DNA of 64,000 bases, taken from assembly GCF_001623405.1 (NCBI RefSeq), contig NZ_LUHG01000040.1:1-64000 (forward strand). Reading direction: 5' to 3'. Below the pieces are notes generated by a model. That model had not been told where the DNA came from, searched no databases, and was given only the letters and a program-made list of their open reading frames with translations. The position numbers were made by a program, and so were the translations under genes. The stretch is from Hydrotalea flava. Lineage in GTDB: Bacteria > Bacteroidota > Bacteroidia > Chitinophagales > Chitinophagaceae. Positions 54,706-63,812 of this stretch are shown here, piece by piece. Within the stretch, counting starts at the first letter, position 1, and each line of letters begins with the position of its first letter.

Positions 54706-55572
54706 ATGCAAATAGAACCAATTAGGAAAGCCCTGATAATCGGTTCCCCCGGTATTGAGGGTGTGGACTATTTATATAGCACCTCAACAGATGTCACGAA
54801 TATCAAAAATCACTTGCTTTCTTCAAGGGGAGGTAAATGGAAGGATAACGAGATACAAGTGTTATGGGATCCGGGCATTGCAGAATTAGCTGCAATTGTA
54901 GAAAACACAATTGCAGATTATCTTTTTGTTTATTATGCTGGACACGGTTATGAGACTACTATCAGAGAAAGAAAAATATGCTTATGTGATGCAGATGTTT
55001 CTGACTTTTTTCTGCTGAATAATAGTCCCCGGCAATTAATAGTGATTGATGCCTGCCGGGAAAAAGAATATCCCGCAATCAGCGGTATTCCGGAGGAGGA
55101 AGAATGGTTGCCTTTTGATGGTTATTATCCGGAAAGAGAGGCATTTGATAATTATATTTTGCAATCGCCGGTTGGAAAGAAAATAATTCATGCAACAAAA
55201 AGTGGGTTTGCTTCATGGGAAGATGTAAATGGTAGAGGTGGCATATTTACGACCAGTTTAATACTAAGTGCAAGAAAAATTCAATGCGCTGCTCTTTATG
55301 CTCCGCATAGTATAGAACAATCACTCAAAAAGGCAAGAAAGATTATTAAACAGTCAGGCGATGAACAAGAACCTGAGATAGTTTATTCAAGCGGCAACAT
55401 GCAGGTACCGTTTGCTGTTTACGTTAAGACTGAAGCTAAAGCGGTTTATTCAAATTTCTCCAATCATAATAAGCCCCGAACTATCTCAAGAAGAGAGCCA
55501 TCAAATTCTGGAGCTTTAGCCTTGGGTTTAATATTACTTGGGATTGTTTTAATAGCTAATAGTTCCGATTAA
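54706..55572 (+). CDS. Caspase-family (C14) protease with a C-terminal membrane tail
   Basis: I chose ATG 54706, since the promoter places the transcript start near 54696, beyond the first in-frame ATG (54694). The caspase fold is clear: ALIIGSPGIEG, LFVYYAGHGYE with the catalytic His, and LIVIDACREKE with the catalytic Cys (84 and 121 in the longer frame). A region of about 100 residues follows, and the last 20 residues form a membrane helix (ALALGLILLGIVLIANSS), giving a tail anchor. Bacterial caspases often act as death or defence effectors, cutting proteins after a signal. No sensor partner is seen beside it, so its trigger is unknown. Confidence 0.8.
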   Translation: MQIEPIRKALIIGSPGIEGVDYLYSTSTDVTNIKNHLLSSRGGKWKDNEIQVLWDPGIAELAAIVENTIADYLFVYYAGHGYETTIRERKICLCDADVSDFFLLNNSPRQLIVIDACREKEYPAISGIPEEEEWLPFDGYYPEREAFDNYILQSPVGKKIIHATKSGFASWEDVNGRGGIFTTSLILSARKIQCAALYAPHSIEQSLKKARKIIKQSGDEQEPEIVYSSGNMQVPFAVYVKTEAKAVYSNFSNHNKPRTISRREPSNSGALALGLILLGIVLIANSSD

Positions 55573-55613
55573 AAGCTTCTTATTTTCTTCATTAATTCTC
55601 CCACAAAGTTCGC

Positions 55614-55717
55614 CTTTTGTCTCCGTGGCGGCAATGAAATTCCGGCATAAAAAAGCTGTTCACACATAATTTAAGATACTATTTATTCCGTTGCTTCATT
55701 GCCTTGGTCGCCAAAAG
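55614..55717. promoter_or_regulatory. Hairpin leader upstream of radC
   Basis: Outer stem GGCAATGAA (55630-55638) with TTCATTGCC (55695-55703), plus CTTTTG (55614-55619) with CAAAAG (55712-55717). Inner stem CGGCATAAA (55643-55651) with TTTATTCCG (55682-55690), same mismatch and same 30-base loop as in the ssb leader. Confidence 0.55.
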
Positions 55718-55765
55718 ACGGGACAGGTTCCATAATTAATTTTTAAATCTTTAAAATGAAATGTT

Positions 55766-56239
55766 ATGGAACAGTTAGTAATGAATTTTCCGGAATGGAC
55801 AAGAGTAGCTGAAGTAGAATTGGTGTATAAAACAAAAGTAAAGGCTTCTGAGCGGCCAAAGATTTCCAGCGTTAAAGATTGTTATCAATTGCTGAAAGAA
55901 CTATGGAATGAAAACACTATTGAGATGCAGGAAGAATTTAAAGTGTTGCTATTGAACAGGGGTAACAAAGTAATTGGTGTTTATGAAGCTTCCGCAGGTG
56001 GTATTACAGGTACAGTGGCAGACCCAAGATTGATACTGGCTGCTGCTATTAAATCTCTTGCTGTAAGCATTATTCTTTCTCACAATCATCCGTCAGGAAA
56101 TCTAAAACCAAGCAGGGCTGATGAAGAATTAACTCAAAAGATAAAAGTTGCTGCTTCTTACCACGATATAAAAGTGATAGACCACATTATTATTACCTGC
56201 GAAGGGTATTATAGCTTTGCTGATGAGGGGTTATTGTAA
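55766..56239 (+). CDS. radC: RadC/JAB-domain protein of mobile elements
   Basis: A 157-residue JAB1/MPN-like protein. SHNHPSGNLKPSRADEELT is the RadC signature (HxHPSG and Asp, the JAMM zinc site), and the upstream EEFKVLLLNRGNKVIG contains the matching Glu. The N-terminal HhH part of chromosomal RadC is missing, as in plasmid-carried forms. The function is unknown: members are marked as DNA repair proteins but are mostly found with mobile elements. It lies 55 bases before jetA and may be its first operon partner, with the shared leader before it. Confidence 0.85.
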   Translation: MEQLVMNFPEWTRVAEVELVYKTKVKASERPKISSVKDCYQLLKELWNENTIEMQEEFKVLLLNRGNKVIGVYEASAGGITGTVADPRLILAAAIKSLAVSIILSHNHPSGNLKPSRADEELTQKIKVAASYHDIKVIDHIIITCEGYYSFADEGLL

Positions 56240-56294
56240 GCCCCTCTAAATCATTCTATTTCATTCTCTTAACTAAAAATGCTATTTTCGGTAT

Positions 56295-57758
56295 ATGACC
56301 TTTGAGGAAATTCTTGTACAATTTAAAACAGCCAAACCTTTACTGCTTTTAAGGGCTAAAAATGCTGCATTTATTATTTCCTTTTTCCAAAAGGTATTTT
56401 CAGATGCAAACGTAACCACCATTACAAATAGCGAATTGCGAAGTAAGCTGGAAGGATATATGGAAGAACTGTCTTATGAAGAAAAAGATGAAGAACTGGA
56501 TGCCGGGACATTGTTTGATGACTTCTCAATCAGGGCATCACAGTACATTGATAAATGGAGCAATGGCGGATTCTTAAGTAAATATCCCAACGATGAAGGC
56601 GAAGACCTGCATGAATTAACTCCAGACACTCGTAAGGCTTTAAAATGGATTGCTGATTTAGAACGCAGGGAACATGTAGGAACAAACAGCCGTTTCAAGG
56701 ATATTTTCTTTAAGCTTCAAAAAATGATTGAACAGACTAACGAAGATGCAGAAGCAAGAATAGAAGAATTGCAAAAGAAAAAATGGGCTATTGAAGACGA
56801 GATAAACCTGTTAAAGTCTGGAAAGAAACCATCAGTGTTTGATGAAACAGAGATTAAAGAACAATTTTACGATCTAAACAAAATGGCAAGGGAACTGCTT
56901 GCAGATTTCAGCGAAGTAGAACAGAACTTTGAACAAATAAGAAAGGATATACAACGGAAGTACACAGAAAAAGATATAGCTAAAGGTACATTATTGGTAT
57001 TTGCTTTGGATGCCCTTGATGACATTGACCAGAAGCCACAGGGAAAAAGTTTTAAAGCTTTTTGGGAATTTTTGATGGACGAAAGAAGACAACAGGAATT
57101 TACACAACTTACGGAAAGACTTTATCATCTTTTGAATGAACACAATATTGATTATAATAACGACAGGTTTTTAAAACACCTGAAGCGCTACCTGCATGTA
57201 TCAGGACGTAAAGTGATTGATTCAAACAGAAAATTAAGCGAAAAAATTAGCCGTGTACTTTCTGAAAAAAATATGCTGGAAAGAAGGCGGGCAATGGAGT
57301 TGATTGGCGATATAAGGCAAATGGCTTATTCCCTTATTGAAACAAAAATAAAGGAAGATGATTTTATAGTTATTGAGGATGAGCCCTACATTAATCTTTT
57401 TGACAGATGGGAACCCGGTGAAGAGAAAGACGATATTACGGGCATATTATTCCCTGATGGCACCGGCGAAGATGGGGATGCCGATTTTAAATTACTCTTT
57501 GACCAGTTTACAATTGACAGAAAGAAACTATTACAGAGAATTGATACTATGCTTGAAGAAAAGACTCAGGTTACATTGAAAGAAATTATTGATGAATATG
57601 GAATTGAAAATGGACTGAGTGAAATAGTTGGTTATTTTTCGATAGCTACTTCAAGTACGCATCATATAATAATAGAAGAAGCGAAAGAGCCAATTTTAAT
57701 TGGTGAAAGAAAGGTAAATGTGCCAATGGTGATTTATACACGGCCAACAACAAATTAA
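56295..57758 (+). CDS. jetA: Wadjet JetA (DUF3375), kleisin subunit
   Basis: A 487-residue DUF3375 protein. Typical are LLRAKNAAFIISFFQKVF at the start, YIDKWSNGGFLSKYPND, LTPDTRKALKWIADLERREHVGTNSRF and a long central helical bundle. JetA corresponds to MukF, the kleisin that joins the two SMC heads. With JetB, JetC and JetD it recognises closed circular DNA such as small plasmids by extruding loops, and leads to cleavage. The next gene begins after one base. All four jet genes are present in the order jetA, jetB, jetC, jetD. Confidence 0.9.
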   Translation: MTFEEILVQFKTAKPLLLLRAKNAAFIISFFQKVFSDANVTTITNSELRSKLEGYMEELSYEEKDEELDAGTLFDDFSIRASQYIDKWSNGGFLSKYPNDEGEDLHELTPDTRKALKWIADLERREHVGTNSRFKDIFFKLQKMIEQTNEDAEARIEELQKKKWAIEDEINLLKSGKKPSVFDETEIKEQFYDLNKMARELLADFSEVEQNFEQIRKDIQRKYTEKDIAKGTLLVFALDALDDIDQKPQGKSFKAFWEFLMDERRQQEFTQLTERLYHLLNEHNIDYNNDRFLKHLKRYLHVSGRKVIDSNRKLSEKISRVLSEKNMLERRRAMELIGDIRQMAYSLIETKIKEDDFIVIEDEPYINLFDRWEPGEEKDDITGILFPDGTGEDGDADFKLLFDQFTIDRKKLLQRIDTMLEEKTQVTLKEIIDEYGIENGLSEIVGYFSIATSSTHHIIIEEAKEPILIGERKVNVPMVIYTRPTTN

Positions 57759-57759
57759 T

Positions 57760-58353
57760 ATGGAAACAAAAATAGCAAGAGCTCCATTTGCAGCAGTAAT
57801 TATTAAACTATTGCAAGGGCCGGTTTATGCAGATGATAAAAACATCTGGCGGGAATTATTAGGTTGGCAATCTGCCATACAGGAATATTTCGGTAAAATA
57901 GGTATGGAACTTATCATTAATGAGCCAGATGGTTTTGCAAGGATTATGCAACCTGAAACTGATGAAAATGATGATAATCCATTGCCACGCCTTATGAAAA
58001 AGCAGTCTTTAAATTATGAGGCTACATTGCTTGCTGTAATGCTGAGGGAAGGGCTTGAAGAATTTGATGTTAAAAGTGACGGAACAAAATTCTATCTCAC
58101 CCAAAAAGAAATAAAAGAACGGATAGAATTGTTTTCTAAAGAACAAACCAACAAAAGTAAATTATGGAAAGACTTGTCAAAGCCAATAACCAGTTTAATA
58201 AATATTGGCATCCTGAAACTCAACCGGGAAGATAGTGTCAATAAAGACAATAACCAGTATGAAATAAAAAGAATTATCAAAGCCTTTATCAGTAATGATA
58301 AGCTTGAAGAAATAAAGAATAAGTTAAGCAACTATGTCAACCCTGTTCAGTAA
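57760..58353 (+). CDS. jetB: Wadjet JetB (DUF4194), MukE-like subunit
   Basis: A 197-residue DUF4194 protein: FAAVIIKLLQGPVYADDKNIW at the start, SLNYEATLLAVMLREGLEEF in the middle, and KSKLWKDLSKPITSLINIGIL in the winged-helix part. JetB is the MukE-like partner that binds JetA. The end overlaps the jetC start by 20 bases, so translation is coupled. It is the usual size for the family. Confidence 0.9.
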   Translation: METKIARAPFAAVIIKLLQGPVYADDKNIWRELLGWQSAIQEYFGKIGMELIINEPDGFARIMQPETDENDDNPLPRLMKKQSLNYEATLLAVMLREGLEEFDVKSDGTKFYLTQKEIKERIELFSKEQTNKSKLWKDLSKPITSLINIGILKLNREDSVNKDNNQYEIKRIIKAFISNDKLEEIKNKLSNYVNPVQ

Positions 58354-61300
58354 TAATAATTCAGATAATGGATACCGGCTTAGATACCTGGAGGTGTTTA
58401 ACTGGGGTACATTCAATGGTAAGGTATATAAACTACAGCCCGATGGCCGCACTTCTCTGCTTACAGGTGCAAATGGCAGTGGCAAAACGACGTTGATTGA
58501 TGCGTTACTTACTATACTTGTACCTACTAATAAAAGATTTTATAACCAATCTTCGGGTGCTGAATCCAAAAAAGAACGGGATGAAAATTCCTATTTCTGG
58601 GGCTATCATGGTAAAACATTTTCTGAAGCAGAGGAAAAGTCAAAGACGGAACAGTTGCGTACCAAAGCGGATAATCCTTATTCAGTTCTACTCGCCTGTT
58701 TTCAAAATTCAGGCACACAACATACAATTACATTGGTGCAGGCGAGGTGGTTTGGTAATGGCGGACTGCAAAAGGTATTTATTGTTTCACCTTATCCCCT
58801 GAATATAAATGACAACTTTGGAAAAGACCATTTTGACTTTAGAGGCGACTGGAAGAAAAAGCTGGTAAAACAATACGCCAAAACTGAAGTGTATAACAGC
58901 TTTAAAGAATATGCGGCCAGGTTTAGTGAACTGTTTGGTTTAAGAGACAAAGCTCTTTCACTTTTCAGCCAGACCGTGGGTATAAAAGTATTAGGTGACT
59001 TAACCAATTTCATACGCCAGGAAATGCTGGAGGAGGCAGATGCAGAAGAACAATTTAAAAGCCTTTACAATCATTATAGCGATTTATTAATAAGTCATAA
59101 GGCGATACAAAAAGACGAAAAGCAGCTTGAGCTTTTACAGCCTGTAATTGAAAATAAATCCAAGCTAACAGAATTACGGAGTAAAAAGGAAAAGCTGGAT
59201 TTTATCGAAGAACAAATGCCCTTTTATCTTGGTAAAATTGAGTATGGATTATTGGAGAAAGATGTTGAAAGGCTTGAACTGGATATTGAAATTGCCACAA
59301 AGGATAAAGAGTTAGTTTCGGCTTCTGTAGATAGTCTTGATAAAGAAAAGGAGCATCTTATTACTCAAAGGGCTGCACTTAATATAGACAGCCAGGTCTC
59401 TTTGCTGAATAAAGATATTGACAGCGAAACAGAAAAACGAAATCGCAAGAGTGCTGAGAATACCCGGTATGTAAAATTCTGTGAACAGTTAAAGCTGGAT
59501 ACCGATATTGATGCAAATGTATTCAGAGATAATTATAATAAAATCCTTGAGTTAAACTCTTCAGTTCCGGCAGAAGCGGAAAAGTTTGGTGAAAAGAAAT
59601 TGAGACTAAAAATTGAGCAGGAAAGTGTAAGTAATAAAATTGATAACCTGCAGCAGCAAATCACATCTCTTTTGTCCAGAAAAAACAGGATTCCCGACGA
59701 CCTTATTAATGCAAGAAAAAGATTAGTCGATATACTGGAAACAACAGAAGATGAAATTCCGTTTGCAGGTGAATTAATCAAAGTGAAAACATCTGAACAG
59801 CTTTGGGAAGATTCAATTGAAAAACTATTACACAATTTCTCTATGCAACTTCTGGTTCCTGAAAAATTCAGCAAAGCAGCAAACCAGTTTATTTACAATA
59901 ATGATATGCGAACAAAACTGGTATATTATAAAATTGAACGAAGACCTTCCAACAGTATTCTACGCTGGCCAGCGGATAACGATGCTTTAGTAAATAAATT
60001 GGAATTAAAGGAATCAGAATACACAAAATGGCTTGAAACCACACTGCTTGACAGATTTAATTATTATTGTACGGATGATTTAGAAGTGTTTTATGGTTCG
60101 CCAAAAGCCATTACTTCAAATGGTTTGATAAGAAATGTAAACAGGCATGAGAAAGATGACAGGCCGGGAAGATGGGATAAATCAAGATACAGGCTGGGAT
60201 GGGATAATAAAGCAACCATTCAGTACCTGCTACAGCAAAAATCAAATGAAGAAAAACTCCATACTAAACTGTCTGATGAAATAAAAGAATTAACACCACT
60301 TATTTCGGTTTTACAATCAAAAGCCCAAACTATTTCTAACCTCATACAGATAAAAAATTATGACGACATAAATTCAGCTCAACATGCAGAAAAGATTAAC
60401 GCATTGAACAAACAGGTGCAGGATTTAAAAAAATCATCTGATGCTTATGAATTAATCGTCAATCAAATAAAAGAAGTAGAAAAGCAACTGCAGACCCAGA
60501 AAGATAATAGAGATGCGCTGATAACAAAGATTAGTAAACTGGACGATGAATATAACAGTAAGAATCTGCATAAGTTTAATCTGAAGTTTGAAGAATTGCA
60601 GGAAGCAGGTGAACAGGTAATTATTGAATTTATAAATGAAGAAGAAATTGCTTCATCTGGTATGCAAACATTAGCGCAGTTTGACAGTATGGTGGCGCAG
60701 GCTGCCATTAAATTAAAAACAAGACAAAAAACAGCAGGCAATGCCGTTAATAAACTCGAACTTGATACCACTACATTAATTGCCGCCTTTAAAAATCCAG
60801 GAGAAAAAATCACCAACGAATTTGCTAACTGGAGCGGTGATGTAATGAACATAAAAGCAGACCTGACAGGGCTTGATGATTTGGAAGATTTATATAAAAC
60901 TATAAAAACGCAGCGGCTGGTTGAACATAAACGAAGGTTCCGGGATTATATGGATAAAAGTATGCTGGATGCCCTTACAAGCTACAGGGCCTGGCTTAAC
61001 AATGAACTGTGTAAAATTGAGGATATGATTGAAGAGTTGAATGTGCCACTCAAAAAAATAACTTTCAACCGAAATCCTGATACTTATCTTCAGTTGGAAT
61101 GCCGACAGCTAAGGGGTGAAAATGAAATAAATATTTTCCGGGGTCAGTTAAATAGTGCCATACCTAATACACTGGATTTTGCTATTCAGAAAGATGAAAA
61201 TTACCGGCAGGAAGTATTTAATAAAATAAAAGAGTTAATTACTGAATTGCAAAAGGAAGAAACCTGGCGAAGGAAAGTAACAGATGTAAGAAACTGGCTT

Positions 61301-61732
61301 GTATTCAGTGCCAGGGAATATTCGGCTGTAGAAAATAAAGCTGGTCAATATCATGATAACACAGCCAGTTATTCCGGTGGGCAAAAAGCACAATTTACTT
61401 ATGCGATTTTAGGTGCAGCTATTGCCCACCAGTTTGGCATATTTCAGCAGGGTAAACAGCATAAGAGTCTCCGCTTTATTACGGTTGATGAAGCTTTTAG
61501 CAAATTGGACCCTGAAAAAAGCCGGTTCCTGATGGAATTTTGCGCCCAGTTAAATCTTCAAATTTTAGTAGTTACTCCATTGGATAAAATTAATATAGCA
61601 GAACCCTATATTAGCTCTGTTCATTTTGTAGAAATAAAAAACAAGAAAAGTTCTGTCCTGTACAATCTAACCATGGAACAGTATTACGAAAAGAAAGAAA
61701 GCTTTAAACAATTAGCCGAGACCAAAGAATGA
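58334..61732 (+). CDS. jetC: Wadjet JetC, SMC/MukB-like ATPase
   Basis: The 1132-residue protein has an SMC/ABC layout: Walker A GANGSGKT at 45-52, two long coiled coils with a hinge in the middle, the signature motif SYSGGQKAQFTYAIL near 1013 and Walker B FITVDEAFSKLDP near 1047. The last two together form the ATP-binding head with the N-terminus. It corresponds to MukB in the condensin-like complex and pumps DNA loops through ATP use. The stop overlaps the next ATG (ATGA), so jetD is translated from the same message. Confidence 0.9.
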   Translation: MSTLFSNNNSDNGYRLRYLEVFNWGTFNGKVYKLQPDGRTSLLTGANGSGKTTLIDALLTILVPTNKRFYNQSSGAESKKERDENSYFWGYHGKTFSEAEEKSKTEQLRTKADNPYSVLLACFQNSGTQHTITLVQARWFGNGGLQKVFIVSPYPLNINDNFGKDHFDFRGDWKKKLVKQYAKTEVYNSFKEYAARFSELFGLRDKALSLFSQTVGIKVLGDLTNFIRQEMLEEADAEEQFKSLYNHYSDLLISHKAIQKDEKQLELLQPVIENKSKLTELRSKKEKLDFIEEQMPFYLGKIEYGLLEKDVERLELDIEIATKDKELVSASVDSLDKEKEHLITQRAALNIDSQVSLLNKDIDSETEKRNRKSAENTRYVKFCEQLKLDTDIDANVFRDNYNKILELNSSVPAEAEKFGEKKLRLKIEQESVSNKIDNLQQQITSLLSRKNRIPDDLINARKRLVDILETTEDEIPFAGELIKVKTSEQLWEDSIEKLLHNFSMQLLVPEKFSKAANQFIYNNDMRTKLVYYKIERRPSNSILRWPADNDALVNKLELKESEYTKWLETTLLDRFNYYCTDDLEVFYGSPKAITSNGLIRNVNRHEKDDRPGRWDKSRYRLGWDNKATIQYLLQQKSNEEKLHTKLSDEIKELTPLISVLQSKAQTISNLIQIKNYDDINSAQHAEKINALNKQVQDLKKSSDAYELIVNQIKEVEKQLQTQKDNRDALITKISKLDDEYNSKNLHKFNLKFEELQEAGEQVIIEFINEEEIASSGMQTLAQFDSMVAQAAIKLKTRQKTAGNAVNKLELDTTTLIAAFKNPGEKITNEFANWSGDVMNIKADLTGLDDLEDLYKTIKTQRLVEHKRRFRDYMDKSMLDALTSYRAWLNNELCKIEDMIEELNVPLKKITFNRNPDTYLQLECRQLRGENEINIFRGQLNSAIPNTLDFAIQKDENYRQEVFNKIKELITELQKEETWRRKVTDVRNWLVFSAREYSAVENKAGQYHDNTASYSGGQKAQFTYAILGAAIAHQFGIFQQGKQHKSLRFITVDEAFSKLDPEKSRFLMEFCAQLNLQILVVTPLDKINIAEPYISSVHFVEIKNKKSSVLYNLTMEQYYEKKESFKQLAETKE

Positions 61733-62871
61733 TTACGCCAAAAGAACTATTTGAGAAATCAACAAAGCAGTTTTTTAAAACTGTAAGTGCTGTGCTGAAA
61801 GGTGAAGAGGTATTTCCGTTAGTTATATCTTCTAATAAAAAAGTTTCCGGTACAAATTTCAGCGAATTGAAAGATGCTATTGTACCCTTGTATCAACATT
61901 CAAAAGATGCAAAAGGCAAAGGATACACTGTAGAGTGGAGAGAGAAAACAATTGATGGTACAAAACAAAAAATACCAGCCAAAATATATTTTGAAAGTTT
62001 TTCTGATTATCTTTTTTTTACAAAGAAGGTTGCTGGTTATTCAGCAATTTATAATGCCTTTAATTTGCTTACAGCATCCTTCCCAATATTATCAGAATGG
62101 GCGAAAGATAATGTACCATTTTTATTAAATGAATCAGGCAATCTGCCCGATTTAATAAAAGTCTGTAACTATTTTAGTAAGAATAAGCCGCCTCATAATT
62201 TGTATTTAAGGGAACTGCCCATAGAAGTTCATTCAAAATTTATTGAAGATAATACAGCAGCCCTGAAAAAGCTGTTAGACATACTATTACCACCAGATTG
62301 GATAAATAAAAATGAAACGAGTTTTTCAGGACGCTACTATATCAAAAAACCCAATGTTTATGCCCAAATAAGAATATTAGATGAGAGCCTGAAACATGCT
62401 GTTGGATTCGATGAAGTAGCACTAACTATAGACGATTCAGCCTTGCTAAACTGGCAACCAGAGAAGGTATTTATTATTGAAAACAGGGCTTGTTTTCTTT
62501 CGTTTCCCAAAATAAAAAATGCCGTAGCTATTTTTGGGGAAGGTTTTAAAAGCCGGGTAAGTAAACACATTCCATGGCTAGCTAAAGCAGAGCTTTACTG
62601 CTGGTTTGACCTTGATGCTGCTGGCTTTGAAATGCTGAATATCATCCGGCAATATTATCCTTCTGCATTAAGCTTATTGATGGACAAAGTAACTTATGAG
62701 CAGTTCAAACAGTTTGCAGTTACATCTACCTATAGAAAGTTGCAACTTGATATGCTAAATGAGGATGAAGTGTGGCTGTATGAATTCTTGCAAACAAATA
62801 ATAAGAGATTAGAACAGGAAAGAATAACGAACAACTATATTTTGGAGAGGCTTAATTTAACAAGCCAATAA
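61729..62871 (+). CDS. jetD: Wadjet JetD (DUF3322-DUF2220), Toprim nuclease
   Basis: The N-terminal half is DUF3322 (LYLRELPIEVHSKFIEDN), the C-terminal half DUF2220 with a Toprim site: the Glu in FIIENRACF near 248 and the DxD in CWFDLDAAG near 292. JetD is the topoisomerase VI-like nuclease that cuts the target circular DNA once JetABC has looped it. All catalytic acidic residues are visible, so the system looks active. The minus-strand gene after it ends 9 bases downstream. Confidence 0.9.
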   Translation: MITPKELFEKSTKQFFKTVSAVLKGEEVFPLVISSNKKVSGTNFSELKDAIVPLYQHSKDAKGKGYTVEWREKTIDGTKQKIPAKIYFESFSDYLFFTKKVAGYSAIYNAFNLLTASFPILSEWAKDNVPFLLNESGNLPDLIKVCNYFSKNKPPHNLYLRELPIEVHSKFIEDNTAALKKLLDILLPPDWINKNETSFSGRYYIKKPNVYAQIRILDESLKHAVGFDEVALTIDDSALLNWQPEKVFIIENRACFLSFPKIKNAVAIFGEGFKSRVSKHIPWLAKAELYCWFDLDAAGFEMLNIIRQYYPSALSLLMDKVTYEQFKQFAVTSTYRKLQLDMLNEDEVWLYEFLQTNNKRLEQERITNNYILERLNLTSQ

Positions 62872-62879
62872 ACAAGAAA

Positions 62880-63143
62880 TCAGTGAGTATCAATTTTTAA
62901 TTTTAGAGCAATTAAAATACTCTTAGCAACCCCTGTATTTGCTTCCGGTACATCATACCAATTACCCTCTTTAGTCTTGTATAATTTGTATTTTTCTCCG
63001 GCAGAATTTGTAATGAAATATTCATCTAATACAGCAACCACTGTACCTAAAACATTTACTATTTCTACCTTCTTTATTGTGTAAGAAAACAGGCTGTTAT
63101 CGCCTAAAACAATCTTTTTAATTTCTTCAGTCTTTATATCCAT
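62880..63143 (-). CDS. Unknown 87-residue protein between jetD and oriT
   Basis: A soluble, beta-rich protein (SYTIKKVEIVNVLGTVVAVLDEYFIT) with no signal or membrane segment. The middle reads NSAGEKYKLYKTKEGNWYDVP, and the C-terminus is a helix. It is convergent with jetD and starts near the oriT region, on the strand opposite to the mobilization genes. No known family is recognised. Confidence 0.55.
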   Translation of the reverse strand: MDIKTEEIKKIVLGDNSLFSYTIKKVEIVNVLGTVVAVLDEYFITNSAGEKYKLYKTKEGNWYDVPEANTGVAKSILIALKLKIDTH

Positions 63144-63328
63144 TTTTATGCAGCTAAAATAATCATTCTGTAATTAACGAAATAAAAGTGTTGCCTGACT
63201 AAATATTAGCCATGCAAATTGCAATACTGGTACACATTTTACACCTCTTTTCTTATGACTTTACAGGAGCATAAAATATCCCCAACGGATAGATTTTGTA
63301 AAGAAGTAATGTGCCCGGTCTTGCACAT

Positions 63329-63391
63329 GGCAAGATGTACAAACGTTATACGTTTGGGGCATCTTGCCCTTCACTCCGAAGTCGTTTCGGG
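63329..63391. other. Probable origin of transfer (oriT)
   Basis: A long inverted repeat: GGCAAGATG (63329-63337) with CATCTTGCC (63360-63368), and AAACGT (63341-63346) with ACGTTT (63350-63355). A second small stem follows, CCGAA (63376-63380) with TTCGG (63386-63390). It lies just upstream of the mobC-like gene and relaxase, the usual place for oriT. The nick site is not known. Confidence 0.6.
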
Positions 63392-63416
63392 GCATTGAAA
63401 CAGAAAACTTAAAACC

Positions 63417-63812
63417 ATGAAGAAGTTAGAAAGTGAAGTGAGGAGTAAAATGGTAGTAGTACGGATGAATGAAACTGAAATAAATGAGCTAACAAAGCTG
63501 CAAGGAAAAACCACTGAAAAAGATACCAGCAGTTACCTGCGAAAAGTGGCTTTGCAAAAACCTGTAACAGTTAAGTACAGAAACGAAAGTGCAGATGATT
63601 TTTTATTAGACATGCTGAACCTGAAAAAAGAACTGAATGCTATCGGCAACAATTTTAACCAGGCAGTACACAAATTGCATTTGCTGGACAAGATACCGGA
63701 GTTCAGGGTTTGGGTGCAGCAGTATGACGGTTTGCAGAAAACGCTAATTAGTAAAGTAGAAGAAATAAAATTGAGAATGAATCAACTCTATGAGCAATGG
63801 TTGCAAAAATAA
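63417..63812 (+). CDS. MobC-like relaxosome accessory protein
   Basis: A 131-residue basic protein. The N-terminal part (RSKMVVVRMNETEINELTKLQG) resembles a ribbon-helix-helix domain that binds oriT, and LKKELNAIGNNFNQAVHKLH is the typical MobC motif of Bacteroidota and other mobilizable elements. It would bend or open oriT so that the relaxase can nick it. The relaxase frame overlaps its end by 16 bases. The inverted repeats just upstream are its likely binding site. Confidence 0.8.
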   Translation: MKKLESEVRSKMVVVRMNETEINELTKLQGKTTEKDTSSYLRKVALQKPVTVKYRNESADDFLLDMLNLKKELNAIGNNFNQAVHKLHLLDKIPEFRVWVQQYDGLQKTLISKVEEIKLRMNQLYEQWLQK

